Source: Nocardioides stalactiti (GTDB lineage: Bacteria > Actinomycetota > Actinomycetes > Propionibacteriales > Nocardioidaceae). From it: a stretch of 64,000 nucleotides of DNA. The stretch is from NCBI RefSeq assembly GCF_014180715.1, contig NZ_JACEFC010000004.1, forward strand, positions 1-64,000. The letters are read 5' to 3'. How positions within the stretch are numbered: the stretch's first letter is position 1; each line of letters starts with the position of its first letter. The translations under genes and the position numbers were made by a program. Below, piece by piece: positions 41,274 to 49,164 of the stretch. Under the pieces are notes generated by a model, which saw only the letters and a list, made by a program, of their open reading frames with translations, searched no databases and had not been told where the DNA came from.

Positions 41274-42731
41274 GTGAGCCCACGTCTTGCCACCCGTCTC
41301 GTCACGGCCGGCTGCGCTGCTGCAGCCGCGATCGCCGCCTTCGTCGTGCCGACCTCGGTCGCGCCCGCGGCGCCGACCCCCGCCCCGCTGACGGCGGCGG
41401 ACCTCGCCCCGCTCCCCGGCGCGGTCGCGCCGAGCGCCGAAGGACTGCGCGACGTGATGTGGGTCGGCAACAACTGGGACGGCACCGCGAGCGTCGTCGA
41501 CGCCCACAGCTTCGACGTCCTCCGACGCGGGGTGAACCTCATCCCCGACAAGCGCCAGGAGATGAACACGATCCTGGCCAACCCGCTGAGCCTCGCGCTC
41601 TTCCTCGCGATCCGGGTCGGTCCCGGCGAGGGCCACGACCAGTACGTCGACGACATGTTCACCACCCGCGACGGCAGGTTCCTGGCCGTGTCGCGGCCGA
41701 GCTTCGCCGACGTGGTCTGGATCGACATCCGCAAGGCCACCCTGGGGCTCCCCGGGGCGATCGTGCGCGAGCAGCAGATGGACGGCTTCCGCACCGACCA
41801 CATGGGCCTGTCCCCCAACGGCCTGCGGCTGCTCGTCTCCGACTCCACCTCGCGCCAGGTCATCGAGTACGCGATGGTCGACCAGACCCTCGCCGGCGGC
41901 CGCGTCCTCAAGATGGGCGACCGGATCCGCACCTTCCCCTCGGGCGAGACCCCGCACGAGAGCAACTACACCAAGTTCGGCGCCCAGATCTTCCACGCCT
42001 CGATCGGTCGCGTCTACACGCCCGGCGACGGCACCGAGGCGCTCGACGCGCTCTTCGACCCGATCGGCGACCCGGTCAAGGGCGACCGCTGGTTCCAGAT
42101 CGTGCGCACGGGCGACTTCAAGATCCTCAAGCGGTGGGAGATCGGCCACGAGCTCGAGGAGGCCGGCTTCCCGCACATGAGCAGCGCCGTCCGCCCGATG
42201 GCGATCGCGCCCGGCTCCCGCTACGTCTACTTCCAGGTCTCGTTCTTCCACGGCTACGTCAAGTTCGACACCCAGGCTCCCGACCTCAACGGCACCACCG
42301 ACTACACCCTCGAGGGCGAGCCGGAGCCGACCACCGGCCGGGTGCTCGGGATCGTCAACCTGGAGAACCGGGTGCCGACCATGCCGCGCGACCTCTACGT
42401 CAACGACTCCGCGCACCACGGCCTGTCGATCAACGCGAAGGGGACGACCCTCTGCGTCGCCGGGACCATGGACGACTACGCCGCCCTGGTCAACGTGCGG
42501 ACAGGCCGTCCGCGCTACTACGACGAGCGCACGACCGGTCACGACTACGGCAAGCCGTACTGGACGACCGAGGGCCTCGGCGACACCTGCTGGATCTCGC
42601 TCAGCGAGTCCGACGCCGTCGCGGTGCTCGACACCAACACCGGCGAGGAGCTCGCCTACCGCCAGGTCGGCAACCACCCGCAGCGGGTCCGCCACGGCTA
42701 CGTGACCGAGGCCCTGATCGCCGAGTGGTGA
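41274..42731 (+). CDS. Secreted beta-propeller (YncE-like) protein
   Basis: A 485-residue secreted protein. Residues ~1-32 are a signal peptide (LVTAGCAAAAAIAAFVVPTSVAPA). The mature part is a propeller with YncE-like repeats (VMWVGNNWDGTASVVDAHSF, GLSPNGLRLLVSDSTSRQVI, GLSINAKGTTLCVAGTMD), ending in AVAVLDTNTGEELAYRQVG. DRWFQIVRTGDFKIL and HGYVKFDTQAPDLNG punctuate the middle. Such proteins bind ligands or partners at the cell surface; no enzymatic motif is visible. GTG 41274 lies behind CAAGG. It is followed by the purine phosphorylase gene, separated by only 17 bp but with its own promoter hexamer. Confidence 0.7.
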   Translation: MSPRLATRLVTAGCAAAAAIAAFVVPTSVAPAAPTPAPLTAADLAPLPGAVAPSAEGLRDVMWVGNNWDGTASVVDAHSFDVLRRGVNLIPDKRQEMNTILANPLSLALFLAIRVGPGEGHDQYVDDMFTTRDGRFLAVSRPSFADVVWIDIRKATLGLPGAIVREQQMDGFRTDHMGLSPNGLRLLVSDSTSRQVIEYAMVDQTLAGGRVLKMGDRIRTFPSGETPHESNYTKFGAQIFHASIGRVYTPGDGTEALDALFDPIGDPVKGDRWFQIVRTGDFKILKRWEIGHELEEAGFPHMSSAVRPMAIAPGSRYVYFQVSFFHGYVKFDTQAPDLNGTTDYTLEGEPEPTTGRVLGIVNLENRVPTMPRDLYVNDSAHHGLSINAKGTTLCVAGTMDDYAALVNVRTGRPRYYDERTTGHDYGKPYWTTEGLGDTCWISLSESDAVAVLDTNTGEELAYRQVGNHPQRVRHGYVTEALIAEW

Positions 42732-42736
42732 GCGCA

Positions 42737-42742
42737 TAGGGT
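42737..42742 (+). promoter_or_regulatory. -10-like hexamer of a leaderless promoter (purine nucleoside phosphorylase)
   Basis: TAGGGT lies 6 nt before the GTG at 42749. Confidence 0.45.
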
Positions 42743-42748
42743 GTCCGG

Positions 42749-43549
42749 GTGACCGACCCCACGCCCTACGAACTCGCCCAGCAGGCGGCCGCCCGGCTCG
42801 CCGAACTCACCGGTGTCGCCCGGCACGACCTCGCGCTGGTGCTCGGCTCCGGCTGGCTCCCCGCAGCCGAGATGCTCGGCGAGACGACGGCCGAGATCGA
42901 GACCACCGACCTGCCCGGCTTCAGCGCCGCGGCCGTCGCCGGCCACTCCGGCAAGATCCGCTCGGTGCGGGTCGGTGACCAGCAGGCGCTGGTGTTCCTC
43001 AGTCGCACCCACTACTACGAGGGCAAGGGCGTCGCAGCCGTCGTCCACGGCGTCCGTACGGCGGCCGCGGCCGGCTGCCGCGCGATCGTGCTCACCAACG
43101 GCTGCGGCGGGCTCAAGGAGACGTGGACGCCGGGCACGCCCGTGCTCATCAGCGACCACATCAACCTGACCGGCCAGTCCCCCATCGTCGGCGCGAACTT
43201 CGTCGACCTCACCGATCTCTACTCCGCCCGGCTGCGGGCGGCCTGCCGCGAGGTCGACCCGACCCTCGACGAGGGCGTCTACGTCCAGTTCCCCGGGCCG
43301 CACTACGAGACGCCCGCCGAGATCGGCATGGTGCGCGCGATCGGCGGTCACCTCGCCGGCATGAGCACCACCCTCGAGGCCATCGCCGCCCGCGAGGCCG
43401 GCATGGAGATCCTCGGCATCAGCCTGGTGACCAACCTGGCCGCCGGCATGAGCGGCGAGCCGCTCGACCACGCCGAGGTGCTCGAGGCCGGCCGTTCGGC
43501 CGCCACCCGGATGGGCGAGCTGCTCACCCGGATCGTCCCGAAGATCTAG
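42749..43549 (+). CDS. Purine-nucleoside phosphorylase
   Basis: A 266-residue trimeric-type (class II) phosphorylase. LVLGSGWLPAAEM near residue 30 is the phosphate-site loop, LSRTHYYEGKG (~86-96) contacts the sugar, LTNGCGGLKE (~115) includes the base-recognising Asn, and GMSTTLEAIAAREAGMEILG (~204-223) is the family signature. It splits purine (deoxy)nucleosides to base plus (deoxy)ribose-1-phosphate. In M. tuberculosis the corresponding deoD gene lies beside a phosphohexomutase gene, as here at 49165 after intervening insertions. Its TAG shares the CTAG at 43546-43549 with the convergent sulfatase stop. Confidence 0.95.
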   Translation: MTDPTPYELAQQAAARLAELTGVARHDLALVLGSGWLPAAEMLGETTAEIETTDLPGFSAAAVAGHSGKIRSVRVGDQQALVFLSRTHYYEGKGVAAVVHGVRTAAAAGCRAIVLTNGCGGLKETWTPGTPVLISDHINLTGQSPIVGANFVDLTDLYSARLRAACREVDPTLDEGVYVQFPGPHYETPAEIGMVRAIGGHLAGMSTTLEAIAAREAGMEILGISLVTNLAAGMSGEPLDHAEVLEAGRSAATRMGELLTRIVPKI

Positions 43550-45012
43550 TTCCCGTCGAGGGGAGGCAGCCGGCCGAAGACCCGGTTGCAGTCGTCGCCG
43601 GCGCAGCGGGCCAGGATCTTCGTCCGTCGGGCCAGCTCCTCGCGGACCACGCTGTACTCCGGGTCGCGGAACCGGTTGGTGAGCGCCCAGGGGTCGCGCT
43701 GCCGGTCGAAGAGGATGCCGTTGCGCGGGTTGCCGGCGCGGTAGCCGAACAGGTAGCGGCTGGTCGTGACGCCGCGGTAGTCCCACCCGGGGGTGCTGTC
43801 CGCGACCGTGTCCCCGGTCTGGACGAGGATCGTGTCGCGCTCGGCCCGCCGCTTGTCGCGCAGCCGCTCGATGCTGATGCCGTCGATCGGGTGACCGGGT
43901 GCCGCGCCCGCCCAGTCGACGAACGTCGCCACCAGGTCCACGAGGGTCACGGGCGTCTCGTCGACGGTGCCCGCCTCGAACCCGGGGCCCCGGATCACGA
44001 GCGGCACGTCCAGGATCTCGTCGTACAGGTAGTTCTTGCCCGACACCCGGTGCTCCCCGAGCGCGTAGCCGTTGTCGGAGGTGAACACCAGGTAGGTGTT
44101 GTCGAGCTCGCCGGCATCGTCGAGCTGCTCGACGAGGGCCGCGACGGCGTCGTCCACCGACCGCAGGGAGCGGACCCGGGCGCGGAAGAGGTTCTCGATC
44201 CGGGTCCGGTTGGCCTTGCGGAACTGGAGGCCCGGCGGCAGGTCGCTGACGTCGCCCTCGTTGAACGAGGGGGCGTCGAACGACGGCGGACGCAGGTCGC
44301 GGGCCACGTCCCCGTACTTCTTCTCCCAGCGCGGGAGGTGCGGCTGGGAGAGCGTCACGTGGGGTGCGATGTGGTTGATGACGGTGAAGAACGGTGCCGA
44401 GCGGTCCGAGAAACGGTCGATGGCGTCCCCGGACCGGTCGGTCATCGTGGTCGTGACGTACTCCCCGTGCACCCGGTCGCCGTCGGCGAACCGGGCGTGC
44501 AGGTAGGAGTAGATCCCGCGGATCTGCGCGTCCCAGATCGACCATCCCCGCGGCTCCACCCGCGGCCGCATGTTCTCGTACCCGTTGAGGTACTTGCCGT
44601 GGTACGACGTCTGGTATCCGGCGACCTGGAGCCACCAGCCGACGTTGCCGTCCACGTCGTTCAGCGCCTTGATGCCGCCCCACGAGCCGGTGTTGTGCTT
44701 GACCCCGTTGTTCTGGCCGTACTGCCCCGAGACCAGCTCGGCGCGGGCCGGGCAGCACATCGGGTGCGGGGAGATCGCGTTGCTGAAGCGGACGCCCTCC
44801 TCGACCAGGAGCTTGCGGGTCTGGGGCAGGTAGCGCAGCTCGTCGGCGCGCATGTCGTCGGTGAGGATGAGGACGATGTTGGGTGCCCCGGGGGCAGCGG
44901 TCGTCCGGTCCGACAGGGACGCGCTCGGGTCACGGGCGCTCGCGAGCGCGCTCGTCACCACCGCGACGGCCACGATCACGGCCGCCGCGATCAGTGTCCG
45001 TGTCCGCGTCAC
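43546..45012 (-). CDS. Secreted sulfatase
   Basis: A 488-residue formylglycine-dependent sulfatase. A signal/anchor helix covers ~8-25 (IAAAVIVAVAVVTSALA). NIVLILTDDMRADELRYL (~45-62) contains the metal-binding Asp pair, and MCCPARAELVSGQYGQNNG (~85-103) holds Cys86 in the CxPxR signature that is converted to formylglycine. VITNHIAPH-like HIAPHVTLSQPHL (~210) adds metal His. Substrate is probably a sulfated polysaccharide or metabolite outside the cell. GTG 45012 has TAATTT 6 nt upstream. Convergent with the purine phosphorylase gene. Confidence 0.9.
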   Translation of the reverse strand: MTRTRTLIAAAVIVAVAVVTSALASARDPSASLSDRTTAAPGAPNIVLILTDDMRADELRYLPQTRKLLVEEGVRFSNAISPHPMCCPARAELVSGQYGQNNGVKHNTGSWGGIKALNDVDGNVGWWLQVAGYQTSYHGKYLNGYENMRPRVEPRGWSIWDAQIRGIYSYLHARFADGDRVHGEYVTTTMTDRSGDAIDRFSDRSAPFFTVINHIAPHVTLSQPHLPRWEKKYGDVARDLRPPSFDAPSFNEGDVSDLPPGLQFRKANRTRIENLFRARVRSLRSVDDAVAALVEQLDDAGELDNTYLVFTSDNGYALGEHRVSGKNYLYDEILDVPLVIRGPGFEAGTVDETPVTLVDLVATFVDWAGAAPGHPIDGISIERLRDKRRAERDTILVQTGDTVADSTPGWDYRGVTTSRYLFGYRAGNPRNGILFDRQRDPWALTNRFRDPEYSVVREELARRTKILARCAGDDCNRVFGRLPPLDGN

Positions 45013-45018
45013 GTCTTG

Positions 45019-45024
45019 AAATTA
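45019..45024 (-). promoter_or_regulatory. -10-like hexamer of a leaderless promoter (sulfatase)
   Basis: On the minus strand TAATTT lies 6 nt before the GTG at 45012. Confidence 0.4.
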
Positions 45025-46629
45025 GTCGAGAACCGAAGGGTTCCCGGGACGTTCTCGGAACTGGCTGCCTCGGTCCTCGCGAATCCAGATCGGATCGGTC
45101 GTCGCGACGCCCTCGGCGACCAGCTCGCGCTTGAGGACCTTGTTGGTCGCCGTGCTCGGCAACGCGCCCGCGATCCGCACGACGCGCGGCCAGCCCTTGG
45201 GCGACAGGTCGGGCTGCGCGGCGAGGAACGCCTCCAGCTCGACCGGCGTCAGCGACGCCCCGTCGCGGAGGACGAGGGCGGCCATCACCTGGTCGCCCAC
45301 CTGCGGGTCGGGCACGCCGTACACGGCCACCTGACTGATCGCCTCATGGCGCAGCAGGAGCCGCTCGATCGGCGCAGCGGCGAGGTTCTCCCCGTCGACG
45401 CGCAGCCAGTCCGAGGTCCGGCCGGCGAGGTGGACGAAGCCCTCGGCGTCCCGGTAGGCGAGGTCGCCCGACCAGTACATGCCGCCGGCCATCCGCTCCT
45501 GGGTCGCCTCGTCGTCGTTGTAGTAGCCCGCGAAGAAGCCGGCGCCGGTCGTGTTGACGAGCTCGCCGACGCACGCATCGAGGTTGGTCACCCGGCCGGT
45601 GTCGTCGACGACCGCGCGCGGGCACTCCTGACCCGTCTCGCGGTCGAAGACCGCGACGCCGTCGGCCGGCCGCCCGATGGATCCCGGCGGCGTCTCGGGC
45701 ACCCGGGTCACGACGACGGCGTTCTCCGTCGAGCCGAAGCCGTCGGCCACGGTGCACGCGAAGCGGCGTCCGAACTCGGCGATGTCGCGGTCGGACGCCT
45801 CGTTGCCGAACGCGACCCGCAGCGGGTTGTCCGCGTCGTCGGGCTGCTCGGGCGTGGCCAGGACGTAGGCCAGCGGCTTGCCGACGTAGTTGAGGTACGT
45901 CGCGCCGAAGCGCCGCACGTCGGCGAGGAAGCCGCTGGCGCTGAAGCGCCGTGCGAGCGCCAGGGTCGCGCCGGCCGCCGCGGCGGGCGCCAGGCCGGCG
46001 GCGATCGCGTTGCTGTGGAACAGCGGCATCGAGCAGTAGCAGACGTCGTCGCCGGTCAGCCCGAAGCGGTCGACCAGCATGGTCCCCGCGAAGACCGGCA
46101 TCCGGTGCGTGAGACGCACCGCCTTCGGGTCGCCGCTGGTCCCCGACGTGAAGATGAGCATGAACGTGTCGGCCTCGCTCGTGCTCGGGAAGCCGTCGGT
46201 CGTGCGCGGCGCGGCCAGCACCTGCTCGGCCCAGCCCGCGCTCCCGGTGTCGACCACCGGGATCCCGTCGAGGTCGAGGTCGGCGAGGAGCGGCGCGTGC
46301 TCCGCGTCGGTGAGGACCACCTGGCAGTCGGCCTTGCGGATGTCGGCGGCGAGCGCAGCGCCGCGGCGGGTGGCGTTGATCCCCGCCGTGACGTGGCCAC
46401 CGACGGCGCCGGCGGCGATGAGCATCGCCATCTCTGCGGAGTTGCCCATCAGCACGCCGACGTGCGGCGGTCGCTCCGGGGCGAGCATCGCGGCCAGGAC
46501 GTGGGCACGGGCTGCCGCCTCGGCGACGTACTCCTGCCAGGTCCAGGTCCGGTCCTCGAACGCCAGGCCGGGGGCCTGGCTGGTGGCGTGGGCGAGCAGC
46601 AGGTCGCGCACGGTCGCGGGGGCGGGCAC
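45022..46629 (-). CDS. Acyl-CoA synthetase / AMP-binding protein (FadD-like)
   Basis: A 535-residue ANL-superfamily ligase. FMLIFTSGTSGDPKAVRLTH (~155-174) is the ATP P-loop-like motif, ADGFGSTENAVVV the adenine region, YWSGDLAYRD (~385) the A8 motif and GRTSDWLRVDGENLAAAPIE (~402-421) the hinge, ending with a KVLKRELV-like C-terminal Lys region (NKVLKRELVAEG). It activates a fatty or other carboxylic acid as its CoA thioester via an acyl-adenylate. Length is usual for FadD enzymes. Last gene of the run 49061-45022, 4 nt after the SRPBCC gene, so co-transcription is likely. Confidence 0.9.
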   Translation of the reverse strand: MPAPATVRDLLLAHATSQAPGLAFEDRTWTWQEYVAEAAARAHVLAAMLAPERPPHVGVLMGNSAEMAMLIAAGAVGGHVTAGINATRRGAALAADIRKADCQVVLTDAEHAPLLADLDLDGIPVVDTGSAGWAEQVLAAPRTTDGFPSTSEADTFMLIFTSGTSGDPKAVRLTHRMPVFAGTMLVDRFGLTGDDVCYCSMPLFHSNAIAAGLAPAAAAGATLALARRFSASGFLADVRRFGATYLNYVGKPLAYVLATPEQPDDADNPLRVAFGNEASDRDIAEFGRRFACTVADGFGSTENAVVVTRVPETPPGSIGRPADGVAVFDRETGQECPRAVVDDTGRVTNLDACVGELVNTTGAGFFAGYYNDDEATQERMAGGMYWSGDLAYRDAEGFVHLAGRTSDWLRVDGENLAAAPIERLLLRHEAISQVAVYGVPDPQVGDQVMAALVLRDGASLTPVELEAFLAAQPDLSPKGWPRVVRIAGALPSTATNKVLKRELVAEGVATTDPIWIREDRGSQFRERPGNPSVLD

Positions 46630-46633
46630 CGGG

Positions 46634-47065
46634 TCAGCCTGCCAGGCGCTCCCGGAGGCCGTGCTCGCAGCCTCGCATCATCCGGTCGTGGTTCCAGCGC
46701 AGCAGCGGGCGCCCGACGACCGAGGCGGCCGCCAACGCTCCGCCGACCGCGACCTCCTGCGCGAACTCCGTGCGGGTCCCGCCCTCGGCCGGGCTCAACG
46801 TCCAGCGCACCCAGCCGTCGAGGTCACCGCTCACCGCGACCTCCAGCACCGGCGCCTCGCGGGAGACGGCGTCGAGCACCAGGTCGAGCGTGTAGGGCAG
46901 CGCGGAGCGGCACAGCACCCGCGCCGTGTCCGGCCCCATCTTCGCGACCGCGCGCACCTGCGGCCACCACTGCGGGTAGTGCTCGAGGTCGACCACCGCA
47001 GCGGCGACGTCGGCCATCGGCGCCGGGGTCACCCACGAGGCCGAGAACGAGTACGACGCCCGCAC
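46634..47065 (-). CDS. SRPBCC family protein
   Basis: A 143-residue START-like protein. FSASWVTPAPMADVAAAVVD is strand 1 and helix 1, HYPQWWPQVRAVAKMG follows, and VSGDLDGWVRWTLSPAEGGT continues the strands, with a C-terminal helix (GMRGCE-like region). It probably binds a hydrophobic ligand. It overlaps the lectin-like gene by 1 nt and leads directly into the acyl-CoA ligase gene, suggesting that it feeds or protects a substrate of that enzyme, though this is inference. Confidence 0.8.
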   Translation of the reverse strand: MRASYSFSASWVTPAPMADVAAAVVDLEHYPQWWPQVRAVAKMGPDTARVLCRSALPYTLDLVLDAVSREAPVLEVAVSGDLDGWVRWTLSPAEGGTRTEFAQEVAVGGALAAASVVGRPLLRWNHDRMMRGCEHGLRERLAG

Positions 47066-47946
47066 TAGCAGCCGGGGGTGGTCGAGCCCTTGGTCAGCTT
47101 GGCGCCGGCCGGCGGCCGGGTGCCGCGGGTCAGGTCGTAGGCCCGCACCCAGTCGATCTTGGCGACCGAGGCGTTGAGGTTGGTGGTCCCCTTGCCGACG
47201 ACACTCATCCGGACGGTCATCGGCACCTTCGGCACGGCTGCGGTGTCACCCAACGAGGCCACCGCCTTGCCGTTGACGAACCAGGTGATCCGTCGGCGGG
47301 TGATCTGGACGCCGTAGAGGCGGCCGTCCGTGTCACCGCGGCCGTAGCCGGTGAGGGTCTTGGTCCACGAGGTCGCCCCGGCGGTCACGCCGACGGTGAT
47401 GTTGCCGCTGCCGATCTCGCTGCGGCCGATGGTGATCGCCCACTTGCCGCAGTCGGCCGGATCGGCGGGGATGAGCTCGGCGGCGAAGGTGAAGCTGCCG
47501 TACTTGGTCTCGAGCTCCTGGCTGCGCTCCCGCAGCTCCCAGCGGCCGCGGTTCTGCGGCTGCTCCTCCAGCGTCAGGGTCGTGTTGCCGAAGTCCGGGT
47601 CCTCGCTGCCGGTCTTGTAGCGACCGGTGTGGAACTCGATGCCGCCGCCGTACTTCACGGCGCGGCCGGTGCCGGTGCTGTGGTCGATCCACTTGCCGGC
47701 GCCGATGTCGGAGCCGCGGTAGGGCGGACTGTCGAGGGACTCGCCGAACTCCCAGGCGAAGTCCCAGAGCATGACGCCCCAGTCGTAGGTCTGGGCGGCG
47801 GTCGTGCCGTCGCCGGCGCGGGCGACCGTTGCGGACTCCGCGGACGGGGCCTCGGCGGTGCCGGGGGCCAGCGTGGCCGGACCGACCACGAGCGCGGTGA
47901 CGAGCGCGACGACCCGGGTCGCGACGCTGAGCGACAGGCGCTTCAT
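47065..47946 (-). CDS. Secreted GH16/concanavalin-like domain protein
   Basis: A 293-residue protein with a signal peptide (residues ~8-34, TRVVALVTALVVGPATLAPG). The mature part has a laminarinase/lectin-like beta fold: a YGGGIEFHTGRYKTGS segment (~95-110), KYGSFTFAAELIP (~150), and the C-terminal YGVQITRRRITWFVNGKAVA (~215-235), typical of GH16-like folds. The catalytic Glu-x-Asp-x-x-Glu motif of GH16 was not found; the corresponding stretch reads IGRSEIGSGNIT. A carbohydrate-binding role is therefore more likely than hydrolysis. Overlaps the upstream gene by 4 nt and the SRPBCC gene by 1 nt. Confidence 0.65.
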   Translation of the reverse strand: MKRLSLSVATRVVALVTALVVGPATLAPGTAEAPSAESATVARAGDGTTAAQTYDWGVMLWDFAWEFGESLDSPPYRGSDIGAGKWIDHSTGTGRAVKYGGGIEFHTGRYKTGSEDPDFGNTTLTLEEQPQNRGRWELRERSQELETKYGSFTFAAELIPADPADCGKWAITIGRSEIGSGNITVGVTAGATSWTKTLTGYGRGDTDGRLYGVQITRRRITWFVNGKAVASLGDTAAVPKVPMTVRMSVVGKGTTNLNASVAKIDWVRAYDLTRGTRPPAGAKLTKGSTTPGC

Positions 47947-49061
47947 CGGACCTCACCCCGCTTCGGGTTGGGCATCAGCTCGGTCACGCGTTGGGCGTCG
48001 GAGATCAAGGAGTACACCCCGTCGCTGGTGCGGGTGTAGACGGCGTACTTGTAGGTGCTGCCCGGAAAGACCGAGGTGTCGTTGTACTGGGTCGCCGCAC
48101 CCGACAGCGTCGCGACGATGTTCGCCGGCTTCGCAGCCGTCGGTGCGGGCGCACCGCTCCCGGACGTGCGGGCGATGACCACGTTGCTGCGGTCACCGGT
48201 CGGGTCGGCCGGCACGTTCCAGGTCAGCAGGTTGGAGTAGCCGTCGCCGGCGGGCGTCGCGTCGAGCGCCCGGACGGGCTGCGGCCGGTCGACGACCTTG
48301 AGGTAGTACGGGAGGGACGGCATCCAGCCGACGGTGTCGCCGTTCTTGACCCAGTTCTCCAGCACCACGCGATAGACATCGGTGCCGAGAGCACCCGGCG
48401 TCCGGGGGTCGAACCGGAACGTGCCGTCGGCGAGCAGGTTGCCGGACACCACGAACTGCCAGTTGAAGCCGCCGTCCCGCTGCTCGAGGGTGACCTTGCG
48501 ACCGGGGAGCGCCGGCTTCGTCTCGCCCCGGGCGCCGCTCACGGTGTCGACGCGGAGCCGGTAGGCCTCGCCGCGGACCGCGATCCCGCGCGGCAGCGGG
48601 ACGTCGACGGTGATCGTCTCCTGGAGGTCGACCTCGGCGTCCTGGTGCTTGCTCTTGAAGAGGTGAGCCTCGGTGGCCGCGGCGCCCCGGACGGCAGCGA
48701 CGCGGAAGTAGACCTCGTTCATCGCCGGCGCGGGGAAGGTGAACCGGAAGGAACCGTCCGCGGCGGTCGAGAACGTCGCCGTCTCGCCCTTGTTGGGTCC
48801 CGGACGGGGGTCGGGGACGTCAGCCCACGGCGATCCCAGCTTGCCGGTGCGCTGGAGCTTCACCTTCTGGGGACCGGAGCCGATGTCGCCGGAGAAGACG
48901 ATCGACTGGCCCCCGTACGAACCGGCGCCCGGCGTGACGTTGAGCGCGGGCGCGGCGCGCTCGGCCCCCGTGCTGCTCGACGGCATGACGAACAGCGCGG
49001 CGACCACGGAGATCACCGGCAACCAGCAAAGGACAGCGGTCTTCGGGCCGCGTCTGGACAT
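47943..49061 (-). CDS. Secreted multidomain beta protein with fibronectin-like C-terminus
   Basis: A 372-residue protein from ATG 49061 behind GGTGAGGT. Residues ~7-30 form a signal peptide (AVLCWLPVISVVAALFVMPS). Three successive beta domains appear: ~35-125 (Ig-like, SYGGQSIVFSGDIGSGPQKV), ~135-245 (PLPRGIAVRGEAYRLRVDTV) and a fibronectin type III-like C-terminus (NLLTWNVPADPTGDRSNVVI, ~265-365). It probably binds polysaccharide or protein at the surface. The stop overlaps the start of the lectin-like gene (ATGA). First gene of a four-gene minus-strand run ending with the acyl-CoA ligase. Confidence 0.65.
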   Translation of the reverse strand: MSRRGPKTAVLCWLPVISVVAALFVMPSSSTGAERAAPALNVTPGAGSYGGQSIVFSGDIGSGPQKVKLQRTGKLGSPWADVPDPRPGPNKGETATFSTAADGSFRFTFPAPAMNEVYFRVAAVRGAAATEAHLFKSKHQDAEVDLQETITVDVPLPRGIAVRGEAYRLRVDTVSGARGETKPALPGRKVTLEQRDGGFNWQFVVSGNLLADGTFRFDPRTPGALGTDVYRVVLENWVKNGDTVGWMPSLPYYLKVVDRPQPVRALDATPAGDGYSNLLTWNVPADPTGDRSNVVIARTSGSGAPAPTAAKPANIVATLSGAATQYNDTSVFPGSTYKYAVYTRTSDGVYSLISDAQRVTELMPNPKRGEVR

Positions 49062-49152
49062 CGTGCTCACCTCACCCGGCACGTTAGGTCGGAAATAGGG
49101 ATCCCGCTGGGTTTCGACGGAACTGGGACGACCGACCTGACAAGCACGACGC

Positions 49153-49158
49153 TACCGT
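49153..49158 (+). promoter_or_regulatory. -10-like hexamer of a leaderless promoter (phosphohexomutase)
   Basis: TACCGT lies 6 nt before the ATG at 49165. Confidence 0.4.
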
Positions 49159-49164
49159 GCCTCC

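Noticed and set aside
43123-48039. A 1,638-residue open frame on the plus strand
   Set aside because: It is antisense to well-supported genes (sulfatase, acyl-CoA ligase, SRPBCC, lectin-like) and its Arg/Asp/Val-rich composition is the usual shadow of high-GC coding DNA.
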